From positions 164,016-228,015 of the forward strand of contig JNEN01000858.1 in assembly GCA_000697355.1 (NCBI GenBank): a stretch of DNA of 64,000 nucleotides. The letters run 5' to 3'. The translations under genes were made by a program, and so were the position numbers. The stretch's first letter is position 1; each line of letters starts with the position of its first letter. This DNA is from Syncephalastrum monosporum B8922. Lineage: Eukaryota > Mucoromycota > Mucoromycetes > Mucorales > Syncephalastraceae. Positions 25,801 to 36,823 of the stretch are shown here, in pieces. The notes under the pieces are model-generated. The model ran no database searches and had not been told where the DNA came from. It worked only from the letters and a program-made list of their open reading frames with translations.

Positions 25801-25920
25801 TTGACGCAGCTCCTTCAAATGCAGCAACAGATGCAGTCTCCTCAACAAACTATGCAGCAGCAGCAACAGCAACCATCCGCGCCGACTACGCAAGAACACG
25901 AGCAGCGTCCACAGCAGTAA
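22844..25920 (+). CDS. Mei2-like RNA-binding protein with two RRMs and Gln-rich tail
   Basis: Exons are 22844-23474, 24016-24122, 24202-24306, 24365-24499, 24549-24688, 24744-24866, 24918-25174 and 25226-25920, giving 730 residues. The N-terminal 235 residues are disordered, with Tyr/Gly/Gln motifs and RGG-like HGRGGGHAHNRGGG. RRM1 (about 238-316) has RTLFVRNV and RGMIFITFYDIRAAEAA, then KIDVHYSLPK. RRM2 (about 327-415) has QGTLLFTL and RFVEFYDSRACLAAY. This is the signature of the first two RRMs of Mei2 proteins (FVRNI..., SYYDIRAA, KLDIHYSIPK, QGTL..., FIEFYDVRAA). An RG/DR-rich segment and a long Gln/Pro-rich tail follow. The third, C-terminal RRM that defines true Mei2 is absent. Intron 1 is 541 nt, far longer than any other here. 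RNA regulation is inferred; a meiotic role is not shown. Confidence 0.82.
23475..24015 (+). other. Unusually long (541-nt) intron with microsatellites
   Basis: The donor is GGTAAGTTTT and the acceptor CTTCTCAG. It contains CT-rich and CA-rich runs (23638-23652 and 23913-23945) and a T10 run before the acceptor. A small open segment (about 23763-23802) is followed by a GTAAGA donor-like site, but it does not keep frame with the flanking exons. Confidence 0.6.
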
Positions 25921-26538
25921 CAGTATCCTGCTTTAATCAGCTGCATTGTGATCGGCCATCGGAAAAATATTGAATACATAAGACGCATACCTAGCATCTT
26001 CGCTGTAAATTATAATTAAGGGAAAAAAAGATACAGCTGCTGTCTTTTCAGCCGTCCTATGCGAGTAGGATAATTTCCATAGAGTAGAATGCAAAACAAG
26101 AATTGCAGAAAAAAGAAGATACCAAATCTTATAATCCAAGATAACTGATGTCCAGCCATGTAGGTCAATTGGAGATGTCCTGCGAGGGAGCTTGGCTAAT
26201 ATTAGCACATATCATGATAAAATAGCGTATGTCCTTGGCCCTGTTGGGCTTTAAGTGATACGAGCGCGATGAAAATAGCTAACAGTAAACACGAAGCAGA
26301 TGGCCAATCTAGATATTTGCTGCTTAGCCGTGAGAAGATTGCCATGTCTCTGTAACGGGCACGCCCCGCAAATACTGAGAGATAGCTACAGGCTTAAAAG
26401 TCATACGAGACAGACCTTCCGAACCATTGACACATCATGTAAGCTCATATACTGGCATAGAATTAAAAAATGATACGCAGGAAGTTATGATTGGCATAGT
26501 CGGTATGCAAAGTGATAGAATATGACAACGAATGATCT
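25921..26538. other. Intergenic between convergent genes
   Basis: About 618 bp separating the Mei2-like stop from the RPP40 stop. AT-rich, no gene seen. Confidence 0.5.
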
Positions 26539-27943
26539 TTAATGCAGAATATGATGTGTTCCGAGCATTTTTTGATGGATGAGAGTAACGTCTTTGTCCG
26601 TGGTTGGTAAGAGAAGGAAGGTGTAGTCGTTTTCTCCGTTTAAAAAGTAATGGTGCTCTTGTGTGTTCCATGTATAAGGGGAGTCACGATAACCCCACAC
26701 AGTGAGAGCTGCCCAGCTCGGAAGTGTCTTATCGGCCATCATTTTCCTGTTGATGCAAGCATTGAGTATGGGCTGTCATCTATGCAGCGGGAGGGAGACT
26801 TACCGCATGGATACCGCGAGGTGACGCACAAAGAAGGGTGCAATGAGACCACGCCAGCGGACGAGCGTGCCGATTTGATGGGGCGTGAACGGCGTGGGTG
26901 TTTGATACAAAGAAACAAAAGGATCAGGCTGGTCGTCTGTCCGTATGCGATTGGCCTTGACATAGGCCAGTCCGAGCCACTCGAGTGCGTCCAGCACGTT
27001 CCTTTGCCACACGTCCTTGGGCGTTTCCTGCGCCAGTGGACCCAGATCCGGAATGCTAACGCCATCCAGTTGCTCCACCTGTGGGGAAATCTCTTTCTTT
27101 TCTGCCTTGACGCCCTCAGGCCATCGAATATCAATCAATTCACCCGTATCTAACCTTTCTCATGAGTAACGCACATACAAAGTCGTCAGGCCATTCCATA
27201 CCACGATGGACGCAAAGAGCAACCACTTTAAAAGACTGCGTGATGTTGGCAAAGGATGCGTGCCGGCGCTTATCCTTTGTGTTACGCAAGTCAATTTCGA
27301 CCACTATTAGCATTATCAAAAGTGAATGGACAGCGCAATGTAACAAAATTCATAAGCAACTCACCGAACTTTTGCCGAATGGCATCTGCTTGACGTCGTT
27401 TTTGTGTCGTGATACCGAAGCGCTCGTAGGTGTCCTTATTGAGACTTAGAACAAGGCGTCCCGTGTGGTCAAGAGTGAACACATCATCGGTATCGAGGTG
27501 GGTATCGATAGTATGCAACAGAAGGTCATGTTCCCCTAAGCAGAAGAGGAACGGAAAGGTGGATCTATTAGAACGTTAGACGCCCCAAAGAGGTTTTGAC
27601 TCACCCGACTGGATGTATGTGTGCATAAAGTCAGTTGACAGCAGGTCAACGAGTTTCAACTCGGCCTGATAATATGACAGTGGATTGGCAAGACGTGTTT
27701 GCGCCGCTTCTGAAGTACAGAAAGGTAAGAAGAGGCCAACCTATTCATTGTATTCAAGGTTGACATGGCGAAATGAGGAAGGCGCGTATTTTTGTTGTCG
27801 CCAAAGTTTACCTGATAGTTGTAGGGATGTTCGGCAATGATCTTGTGCCATACCAGCTGCTTCTGATCAAAATGAACTGAGCCCAACGTAGTGTTGGCCT
27901 GGAAAGAGACGTTGTCGTCTGGCATCAAGGTCGATTGGCTCAT
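26539..27943 (-). CDS. RPP40: RNase P/MRP protein subunit Rpp40
   Basis: Exons are 27943-27812, 27740-27605, 27535-27365, 27303-27202, 27149-26804 and 26746-26539, giving 364 residues, essentially the length of human RPP40 (363). Matching blocks are DHTGRLVLSLNKDTYERFG, VVEIDLRN, ALEWLGLAYVKAN and, near the end, VWGYRDSPYTW with YFLNGENDYTFLLL. Human RPP40 has equivalents of all four (LILSLDKDTYE, VTVDLRNP, ELFEWLGAV, GFADSPVSW). The protein is a structural subunit of the nuclear ribonucleoproteins that mature tRNA 5' ends and process rRNA. It shares a 111-bp divergent promoter with the BTG/TOB gene. Exon 4 was ended at a GTATGG donor because the next GT would leave a 29-nt intron and break the frame. 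Confidence 0.9.
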
Positions 27944-28054
27944 GACGGGGCAAACAATAGAAGTGTCAAAAAAAATTATATAAATTTTGTGCAGTGGTCT
28001 TCTTTTCTACACACTTGTTTTCCTGCTCTTTTTCTCATTTTGTTTCCACACGCC

Positions 28055-28268
28055 ATGCACATGGAAATAACCCAGGCCGTTGACTTTCTCGGTCGCTTTG
28101 TCCAGACGAAAATGCCTCAAGATGACCTTTCGAGTTTTAAAGACGATCTAAGCACCGAACTGCGAGACCGATTTGAGAACCATTGGCATGCCCATGAACC
28201 AATGCGGGGAAGTGGCTACCGTTCCATTTCAAACTTTAACGGCGCACTCGATCCTATCCTTGCCAAAG

Positions 28269-28325
<57 letters not shown>

Positions 28326-28681
28326 AGTTCCGTGGATAGGAATAGGGCTCACGATGTTTTCTCATAGTGGCGTGCCGGTGCAAGGTGGATCCGGGTCTGA
28401 TCCATGATAACCTTCCGCGGGACTTTATTCTATGGATCGACCCATACTCCGTCTCATACCGTGTAGGCGACCGCAGTAATATCATGACTCTGTTTGAGGA
28501 TCGGACGCGGGGTCGCATCACCTTCAAGATGGATCCAAACGACGCAAGACACCATCATCCTCATCCACATGCGCATCCTGCTGCTGCTGCTGCTGCCGCT
28601 GTCATCCATCATCATAGCCCTCGTCTTGTTCCTCCTCCTGCACGAAGCCCGTCGGTCTACAGCTTCGCATCAGATAATTGA
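28055..28681 (+). CDS. BTG/TOB family anti-proliferative protein
   Basis: Exons are 28055-28268 and 28368-28681, giving 175 residues. The BTG domain spans most of the protein: MHMEITQAVDFLGRFV at the start, FENHWHAHEPMRGSGYRSI (box A) and IHDNLPRDFILWIDPYSVSYRVGD (box B region). These are close to metazoan HWYPEKPxKGSGFRCI and LPxDLSVWIDPFEVSYRIGE. BTG/TOB proteins bind the CAF1/CCR4 deadenylase and promote mRNA poly(A) shortening; several also restrain proliferation. The C-terminus here is a His/Ala/Pro-rich tail without a recognisable PAM2 motif. The single intron contains 26 AG dinucleotides in a row. A PUF-type octamer lies 67 nt after the stop codon. Confidence 0.93.
28271..28322 (+). 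repeat. (AG)26 microsatellite inside the BTG/TOB intron
   Basis: An uninterrupted AG run begins directly after the GT of the splice donor and fills about half of the 99-nt intron (28269-28367). Confidence 0.95.
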
Positions 28682-29011
28682 TATTAGTCACCTAGCACAA
28701 CCCTTTTAGTGTATTTGTTTATAAGTATTTGCTATTCGTCATTGTATATGTACATACGCATTCCCTACGCAATCTCTTTTATCCTCCTAATGAAACAAAG
28801 CTTGTTACCAACCAACTTTTATTAAATGGCAATTATGTGTGTAAATAGAATAAGCGAAGGGTTACATTAACGAGAACATGGAGAGGTGGGAGAGAAACGG
28901 TAATAAGGCAGAAGTAGAATGTGTCAATGCAGTAGGTTTGAGGAAGAATGAGAAGCGATGATTATAAGTGGGTTTGGATGAAAGAGCGAGAACAAAAATC
29001 CCGCATTGTTA
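28682..29011. other. Intergenic; 3' UTRs of BTG/TOB and SUR2
   Basis: 330 bp between convergent stop codons. It includes the PUF-type octamer; nothing else was seen. Confidence 0.5.
28749..28756 (+). promoter_or_regulatory. Candidate Pumilio/PUF binding site in the BTG/TOB 3' UTR
   Basis: TGTACATA matches the known PUM/Puf3 consensus UGUANAUA exactly. It lies 67 nt 3' of the BTG/TOB stop codon and overlaps a near-match TGTATATG (28743-28750). Confidence 0.45.
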
Positions 29012-30142
29012 TTACTGAGACTTGGCTTCCTCTTTCTTGACGGACTTGGTGTATCGTGTGCCAAGAAGAGTGTCCCAAAAGGTGAAGTAAGGCTGTGAGA
29101 AGTTCTTCTTGATGCCATATGGCTGATGGTGAATGTCATGACTACAAAGGGAAAGCAATCGCTTAGTTACCCCATCCTTTCCTTTCCTTTCCATTCCAAA
29201 TGCACTTACTAGACAACATTGTTGCCAAACAAGACCTGCAGGGGGTCCCACGGGAAGGAGTAGCCGCAATGATCATCGACTGTAACATTCAAATATTCAA
29301 AATAGAATATTAGCGAAACGCCTCATCTGCATTCTATCTGATAAGGCTAGATAGAAAGAAACTCACCTGTCTTCATGTTTGAAAAAGTGAAGAAGAGCAT
29401 GCCCATACGAGGCGACATGCCAGTCAGCTCGTAAGAAAGGGTGGCTCCCAGCGTATCCAGCAGAAAACCTTCGATGGGGTGGTTGTAAAGGGCACCAAAG
29501 GCATACGGGACGTAAAGGCGGTGGTGGTGCGAGTGAATGTGCTTGTAGAGGAACTTGTTGAGGTGGAAAAGTCGGTGCAGAAAATATTGGTGCGTATCCA
29601 TGATCACCCTGCAAACCAATCGTATCATCAATTCGCTTGTACAACACTTGCTGTCACCCCACCCGGCAGCTCGAGTGCTATACTTACATGGCAGCCACAA
29701 ATTGCGCGCACGGCCGTGCAACAAAGTAGGTGAACCGACCGAAACCATCCGCCAGCATGGCTGCGTCCTGAATACCCAGATGACTGAGCAGATGGTACGC
29801 ATGCGAAGCGATGCGCAGTACTGCGTTCTCTTGACGCACTCTCAGCACTTCTGGATCAGGGCCGGCGATGAACATGAGACCCAGAATGACTTGGACGATT
29901 TGCTGAGCAGTGACCATGACCAGGACTCGGCCAAATGCCACTCGGTTGCGTTTGCGCATGTCATCGGGTGTGTGGATGCGGTACTTTTCGATGAAAGGGA
30001 TCTCGGCCGTCATCAAGAACTGGAAGGCGATGCTGTAAACCCAGTACGCTAAAATCGGGACCCACAGAGAAAGGGCTTCATCCGTCCACGGATCGAACTG
30101 TCTATAGTCCGGAATGTGAATCGACGAAAGCAGTGCGTTCAT
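29012..30142 (-). CDS. SUR2: Sphinganine C4-hydroxylase (Sur2)
   Basis: Exons are 30142-29688, 29608-29367, 29279-29210 and 29141-29012, giving 298 residues. The start is the ATG at 30142, since the open frame further upstream begins with TTG. This ER membrane di-iron enzyme converts sphinganine to phytosphingosine. The fatty-acid-hydroxylase histidine boxes are visible: HQYFLHRLFH, HIHSHHHRLYVPYAFGALYNHP and, after a third histidine in VDDHCGY, YHDIHHQPYG. FSQPYFTFWDTLLGTRY near the end is the usual family ending. Hydrophobic helices precede the first box. The start is 282 bp from the divergent SPIN90-type gene. The lysine-rich end (KSVKKEEAKSQ) may hold an ER-retrieval signal. Confidence 0.94.
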
Positions 30143-30424
30143 TGCAGCCGGAATGGACAATAGAGCAATAAAGTATATGGAAACTTTCCTTTCACTTATA
30201 AAGTATAAAAACTCCTCGGTCGGAGTGCAAATGCATTTGAAATGATGAGGTGAGGGAAAGGGCGTGGAGTGAATGTTGCTGCTATTGCTGAATTTGGGGG
30301 GTCTATTTTAGCCCGCCCCGCTTGAAGATCTTTTTCTCTTTCGTTTTTTTACCACTTTTACCAGCTTCCCTCTCCATTCCCTTCTGGTCATCGCCGACCA
30401 TTCCCTCGCGGCCTTCTCATTACC

Positions 30425-32250
30425 ATGGACGACGATGCTATCGATTATTACTTTGATGATATCTCGAGTTTCTATGCTGGTATGCTCAAAGAATGCTCGT
30501 CTTGTTGCTTCTCTTCCGTTTCTCCTCGGGAATACTAATGATATATCTCTTTCTATCACAAACAAATGATAGAACTCGACGATGTGTTGCGGTATCCCTG
30601 CACAGAGGCACGCGATGTAGAGCGGATGACCACTCGATACATTCGATTTCTGGAGCGATTCCAAGGTAAATCAAAGGGTAGGGTATAAAGATAGAAACAA
30701 GGGTGCTCACCTTCTTAAAGAGGAATTCCTTCAGTCCTCAACCGAGCTGGCGCATGTCACCTATAAACTCGTGGACAGCAGCGTCTTCCTCGAGCATAGT
30801 ACGACCATCCTCAGCCATATACTAGAAAAACATGCATTGCACTCGGAAGAGCAAAATCAGCAAGGCAAGCAGGACGATCCGCTGATCGCCTATTCCCTTT
30901 TGATTTACGTCGGACGCGAAGATCCCCGATGGATGAAGTTTGTTGTTTCAGAGGCCCGCAGAAACAAGCAGAACCGCCTTTTTCAAAAGATCGTCTCCGA
31001 AGTCGCTGCTCTCCCCTCGCACCGTTCCATGGCCGTCGCTGTCCAGCTCGCTTTTGAAATGTGTAAAGTAGCCAAGCTACGATCCAAAGATTTTGGTAGG
31101 TCGCATCCCCGCCGCATTGTGGATAATCGGCAAACGAGAGCGTAAAATCAAAAGAAAAAAAAAATACCCATACTGACATTCTCAAACTCGTGTTCTGTAG
31201 ATGCCATATCACCGACGTTCCTCCATTATTTGCTTGATCTCGTTGAATCTTTGCGCGGCGACGCTGATGAGGCATTCAACTATGACGTGATTCGCCTTGT
31301 CCTCGTCTTCAATGAGCAGTTTATGATGTCCGCTCGTCCCAACCATGTCCTCCAAGTCCTTTCCAGTCGCATCGGCACCTCCAATACCTTCAGCGCCAAT
31401 CTCATCTTCATGCTCAATCGCTCAGGTAAATAGACATGCACAGGGGAAAAGAGCTATTTTTAGACTCACTCGCGCCTTTTTCTTTCTTGCTTCGCTTTCT
31501 GCAGAGGATGTAATTGTCAAGCTGCTCATCCTCAAGCTCCTGTACGGTATCTTCACGACCCGTGAACTCTACGAATATTTTTACACCAATGATCTCTATG
31601 TTTGTGTTGACATTATGCTTCGCGAAGTATGCGATCTTGGTGAAGAGCATGAATGCGAAACTGTAAGTTCTTATTTTTCCCTTCATTTATGGTTTATGAC
31701 CCACCCTTGGAAAAAAAAAAGGAAAAGGAAAAAAAAATGACTGACAAGATTCATCTGATAGCTTCGCGATGCGTACCTGCGTGTGTTGCGGCCCTTGTTG
31801 GTTAACACCCAATTGCGACATACACCGTACAAACAAACTGAGATCCACCGGACCTTGTGCAACCTCATCACACCATGCAGTTACCGGGCGGTGCAGCCCA
31901 ATACACAAAAGTTAGTACAGCGCATCCTCGAAGAGTGGTGGGAGAAGATATGCGAACAACCGGTTGCTCCGCTGCTCGGGGTGGATGTACGGGGCCTTGT
32001 CCACGGAGGTGCAGCCGTTGCACTCTCACGCGCATCAAGCCCACTCCCGCCTGCGGCTGTCATGCAGCCTTCCTCCTCCTCCTCATCGTCTTCTTCTTCT
32101 TCTTCATCCTCCCTCTCTCCTGCCACCGCGAGCCATCATAGCAGCAGCACCACTCACGACAAACACGATACGACAGACGATAGTCCCAGCAAGCAAGAAC
32201 AAAAGCTCGATATGGACCATAGAAATATCGTCTGTGCAGGTGCATCCTAA
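30425..32250 (+). CDS. SPIN90/Ldb17 (Dip1) family Arp2/3 activator
   Basis: Exons are 30425-30479, 30573-30665, 30721-31095, 31201-31425, 31505-31662 and 31762-32250, giving 464 residues. The body is an all-helical repeat (armadillo-like) typical of the SPIN90/Ldb17 leucine-rich domain. The most diagnostic stretch is LRVLRPLLVNTQLRHTPYKQ, matching the family's YLRVLYPLLxxTQLR...Y. The helices include LVFNEQFMMSARPN and KLLILKLLYGIFT. Dip1/SPIN90 proteins activate Arp2/3 without a pre-existing filament, seeding linear actin for endocytic patches. The C-terminal 90 residues are low complexity with a Ser run (S14) and contain no SH3 domain. A GTGCAT near the stop could be a donor leading to another exon, but nothing coding follows. 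It is convergent with the HECT gene, with 266 bp between stops. Confidence 0.8.
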
Positions 32251-32516
32251 CGTCCCCCCTGTTTCCGTCCAAGTACACACCTCTCACTCGTACACCCACT
32301 TACATATCACATTCTCGACCTTGCATCCCATGCCATCTTACTAGTCTTTCCTCTTGATTTCCACTGCTTTTATCTCATCGTTAATTTCCCTGTTCACCAC
32401 ACCTTTGCACGCGCATATACAACTCCACACGTGCATCCACATTAGCCCGGATGTTCCATCTCAGGTCATAATAAATTTTTTTTCCACGCAAGACTCTTCT
32501 TTTTTCTTTAAGAATT

Positions 32517-35500
32517 CTAAACGAGTCCAAAACCTTTTGCGTTCTCTATGGCGGTAATTAACCGATCTCGTAACTTGTCTCTCGTTGCATACTCCGGCAA
32601 GAGAAGACGGCTGAAGCACGTCAAGGCTGTCGGTAATCTAGAATATCCCGAATCAGATATCACATTTCATTGATCCATCCTTTTCTCTGTCTTACCTATC
32701 ACTGTCGGGCCCATTGCGCTGTACCACAAAGGTCAATTCCTTGAGACCGCCTACGGGTACGCGGTCACTTGCAGTAACAAAGAGCAGCAGTTGCCGTCGT
32801 TGATCGGACGTCATGTCATGATGCACAATACTCCAAAACTCCCTGGAAAATAAATAAATAAAATCACGTCATACAATGAGATCACTGCGATTTCCCAAAT
32901 AAGCTTCCGTTGTCTTACCGAATGACCGGGTGATTCGCGCTGTAACCATCATCGTACTCGGTGACACCTTCGAGTTCGGCAAGGTCCAGATCGGCCCCAT
33001 CCGCACCCTGGCGCTGGCCGCACGCGACGACTTCGAGGGTGTCGGCCGTGCACAGATCCATGGCCCTGCTGCCAATGACGCTCCACAGGCCGCGGCGCAG
33101 CGCGAGGAGCTCGGCCCGATGCGCGGTATATAAAAAGTAGGTGCAATAATCGCGCACAAACGCAGCGCGGTTCGCATTCGTCACCGGGATCTCGTCCCCG
33201 TTTTCGATCAGAGGCACGGTCTGGACACTGCCACAGATATCCAGCGAGATTTCATAGTTGCGGCAGAACACGTCCTGGACCTCGTCCGGCCACGCCAGCA
33301 GCTGCCGAAGACCGCTCGCCAACGCCGGCCAGCCTTCCTCCAGGTCATCGAGCGTGAAAAGACGGTGGTGCCGGCTCGACGCGTCGACACTGGCCTCGCT
33401 CGGCTGGACAAAGACCTTCCATAGGACCCTCGGGAGCTGCAAGTTCATAATCACGCCATTGTAGATCGCCAGGCCCATGAGGACACCAATCATCTCGTAC
33501 GCGCGGACATCAGGCTCGGGCATGGCCCGCAGCCAGCACAGGCGCGTGGCGGGATCTACCTCAAAGAGACCGAGTGCAATCAACTTTTCAAAAAGCACAC
33601 CAAAAAACTCCTTTTGGACGCCGCCCTGATCCACGCCTTCCTCGCCACCATCGACGAACTTGACCTTGAGTGGTTTCTTGAGGCTCGCCCACTTGCGCGA
33701 GATCTGGTGGAACACGTCCTGCAAGAAGTGTTCGCGGCGGATCTCGAGGAGCAGATACGGGCAGGTCGCGCTCTTGAGGTTCGTTTCGAGGTTGCGCACC
33801 ATGCGCGGCGCGTCGGACAAGAGCCGCTGCGCATGCACGACCAACGTGTGATTGACACACGCGTCCTCGTACTCGGCCGACATTTGGGTCATGGCTTCCA
33901 TGTGCAGGATCTTGCGCTTCACGGCGGCGGGGAGGAGGAAGGGGTAGCTGAACCAGGCAAATTGGTACTCGTTGGGGAAGGGGTAGGGAAGCAGGATCGA
34001 TGTCGACGTCGTGGTTAGGAACAGACGCGTGGAGCGCTGTTGTTCGCTCAGGCCGAGATAGCGCTGGACAGCCGCGGACGAGGACGGACGGGCCATGCCG
34101 GCCGCAATCGTGGAGACCGAGTGGCGACCCTCGCCATGTTCGAGCACGCGACGCCAGATGCGGTACTCGTCTTTGATGTTGAGCTTGTCACAAATGTCCT
34201 GGCTGCAAAAGTCACTCGAGGGTATCACTGGTTGATCGCGCTCGTTGGCTTGATGCACGAGCGCCAGGCACTTTACAGCCATGATCATCGGGTCGTGCTC
34301 GCCGAGCTTGTAGGGGCCTGTGTGGAAATGTTCGAGAATGTACTTGTGCAACTGCTGTACAAGCTGCTTCATCCGTGCCGCATCCAATCTTAAAAAAATT
34401 GCATGAACAGAAATCAGCTTCTTCTGTGTTGACCTGCTTCTATTCTAAAACTTACCTTGCCAACATGCCCTGGATTACATGTGAAAGGCGAGGCTGGGCT
34501 GTGAAAGTACTCATGACCTGGATGAATTTGTCAGCGAGGACGGCGGCCCAGGTGCTGGTGGTTTCGACATGATCTTTCTTGGTGTGCTGGATCTGCGGGC
34601 GATCGGGTGTGCCAAACCCGGGGCATTCATGCCAGAGCCGGATCCACTCGGAAACAGCGAGAAGGGAACGACCCCATTCAGCGAGCGTGGCCGCGTCTTT
34701 CTGTTCGCAGTAGTCCACATTGAGCTTCATGCGGTCCAGCAGCGTTTCTAAACTCTCGGCAACGGCCTCGGCGCACCCAACACGAAAGATGACTTCATAA
34801 AACTCGGCGAGGTGCTCTAGATGGATCTGACCCTGTTGGCAAAAACTGTTTCCTATGCCTTCCCAGCTTTGGAAGATGGCGCGGGACCAGCGTCGCATAC
34901 GCTGCGCGTCCTTGGACTCAATAAAGCGGTAGACTTCTTCGACGCCTGCACAGAGGTCGATCGCAATGGGTCGGATGGATAAAAGATCGTCGCTACTTGA
35001 GCTCGAGCTAGAACTACTGCTGCTGACACCCGAGTCGCAAGAGGCAAGCGAAGATGTATCGCTGTCAAGCTCATAGTATTCCGAGTCGTCCACAGGACCG
35101 GGCGTCGGTGGCCGGGATGTGCAGTACGTGTTTGCTGCAGCAAGTCCCAGTGCTGTGCGTCCGAGAGCTGCTTCATGGAATCTTCTACTACTGCAGCCTT
35201 GATCCGCACCTAGTTCCAGAGTTCCATTCGTCAACCATGTAGATTAAAGCAAAAAAAAAAAAAAAAAAAAGACTTACTATGGTCATCACGTGCAGACGTT
35301 TGACGAGATGGACGCGAACGCCGAGCGCTGCGTCTGTTTTCTCGATCGGCATGCAAACCAAAGAGAGACAGGAAAGCAGATGAAGAGAAGAGGGACTGTA
35401 AGAAGGGTGTGGGCGCGTCTTTGGTGTCTTCGTGCGCAGGGTCGAGGATAGGATGGGTGGCGGATTTCGAGGAGGATGACGGTGAAGGCATGGTGGGACA

Positions 35501-36423
35501 CAGGCGAGCGTCGTCTTTCGAAGCGAGCTGAATGGCCATGACTAACGCCGCTTGCGAATGCAGGTTGCGTATGCCACCTTTTATATTACATGTAGAAAAT
35601 GAGGTTTGGTTCTTTTCCTATGATATGAACACTTACCATTGCCGGAGGCACAAAACCGGTTTTTACAATCGGAGCGTCCGCAGCCATTTGTCAGCTGGTC
35701 GTAGTACGCCTCGACGGTAGCCTCGTAGTCGTGCTTGGCCTCTTTGATCTGCAGCTTTCGCAGACGGCGCGAGGGCAAGCGCGGCCGAGAAGAAGGTGAT
35801 ACAGCCGATGCTTTCATTTCGGAAGGGTCTTTCGGATGAAAGGCGAGGAAGGTCGAGGTGGGTGAGGACGGAGACGAGCTGGGGTTGGTATGAATAGATT
35901 TACTGTGTTTGGAGGGCTGTTTGTTGTAATGGCAGAGATGTTGACAGGTCGAGCTGTTGTTGCTACTGTTACTGTTGTTGGGGCTGTTGTCCCGCATCAA
36001 GTAAGCGTTTTTGACTGTCTTGAGAGAGAGAGCCGAGGGTCTGCGTCGAGTGCTGGGAGTTGAAGTGGGAGACGCTGAAGGCGAATCGTCTTGGGTAGCA
36101 TCGCTCTCTTGCGAGAAAGAATTCGACCGGCTCGGCGAGGCCGGTTTAGGAATCGAAGCCGAGTCGAGATCGTAACGATGGTCTCGAGCCGAGGATTCTG
36201 CGACGACCCGGTCTCCGTGAAAAGGCTGAGGGTGGTGCGAGTGGTGGTGTGAGTGGTGGTGGTGGTGGTGGTGGTGGTGTGCGTGTGCAGACTGCGGAAG
36301 GGTCGGTTGTGAACTGGCAATGGAAGGCGACGAAGGCTCGAGTACGGAATGGGGGGTTTGTTGGTGAAAGAGCTGCTGCTGGCCTTGCATCCGTCGACGT
36401 TCGAGGATGGAAGGCATACTCAT
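32517..36423 (-). CDS. UBE3A/E6AP-like E3 ubiquitin ligase: AZUL zinc finger plus HECT domain
   Basis: Exons are 36423-35637, 35577-35278, 35209-34456, 34388-32919, 32842-32696 and 32637-32517, giving 1192 residues. An AZUL zinc finger at about 230-292 has AYYDQLTNGCGRSDCKNRFC and a fourth Cys in DDARLCP (Cys 248, 253, 258, 289). It matches human UBE3A YYHQLTEGCGNEACTNEFC. The HECT domain (about 820-1192) has VDQGGVQKEFF, the C-lobe LPTALTCFSRLLLPEY with catalytic Cys 1160, and ends AKGFGLV. HECT ligases take ubiquitin on this Cys and pass it to substrates; AZUL in UBE3A binds the proteasome subunit Rpn10. The 230 residues before AZUL are disordered, with long His runs and Ser/Pro. Poly-Ser also lies between the two domains. 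The intron 35277-35210 contains a 20-nt homopolymer. Confidence 0.92.
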
Positions 36424-36823
36424 TAATAGAGTGTCTATGTGGTGGTAGTAAAGAATAGGTAATCTTCACTTCCCGCTTTCATCTTTCCCCGTCGAAAATG
36501 GATGAAAAACCATGCTGCGTTTCAATTTCTCAAACGCAGCCCACCACACGTGAGCATGAAAGAAAACCCCACTTTTCAACGGTCAATTCAATCACCACGC
36601 GTCATTCATGTATCGAATGCAAAATAGGCGACCCTGATGGCATTTTTATGACCTATGCAAGTTGATCATCCGCTCGGCTCGTATCTTACAGCTAGTAGTC
36701 CATTTGAACATTAGCCGTACATGGAATTTTAAACTTTGCGTTGAACATAGGGGCTTCTTTTTTTCTTTTTTTAACTGACCCTGCGAGGGGAGGGGGTTAG
36801 GGCGCAAAAAAAAAAAAAAATGG
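36424..36823. other. Divergent promoter between the HECT and PUF genes
   Basis: 400 bp. A run of 15 A residues lies about 5-20 nt before the PUF start, and a T-rich run is at 36752-36772. No gene was seen. Confidence 0.5.

Noticed and set aside
28271..28322. Array-like repeats as CRISPR
   Set aside because: It is a dinucleotide microsatellite in an intron; no spacer-repeat structure exists anywhere in the window.
32250..32560. A further C-terminal exon for the SPIN90-type gene
   Set aside because: Downstream sequence is explained by the last HECT exon on the other strand and has no coding continuation.
35581..36423. Treating the poly-His/AZUL frame as a separate gene
   Set aside because: An in-frame GTAAGT-to-AAAAG intron joins it to the fourth AZUL cysteine and onward to the HECT exons.
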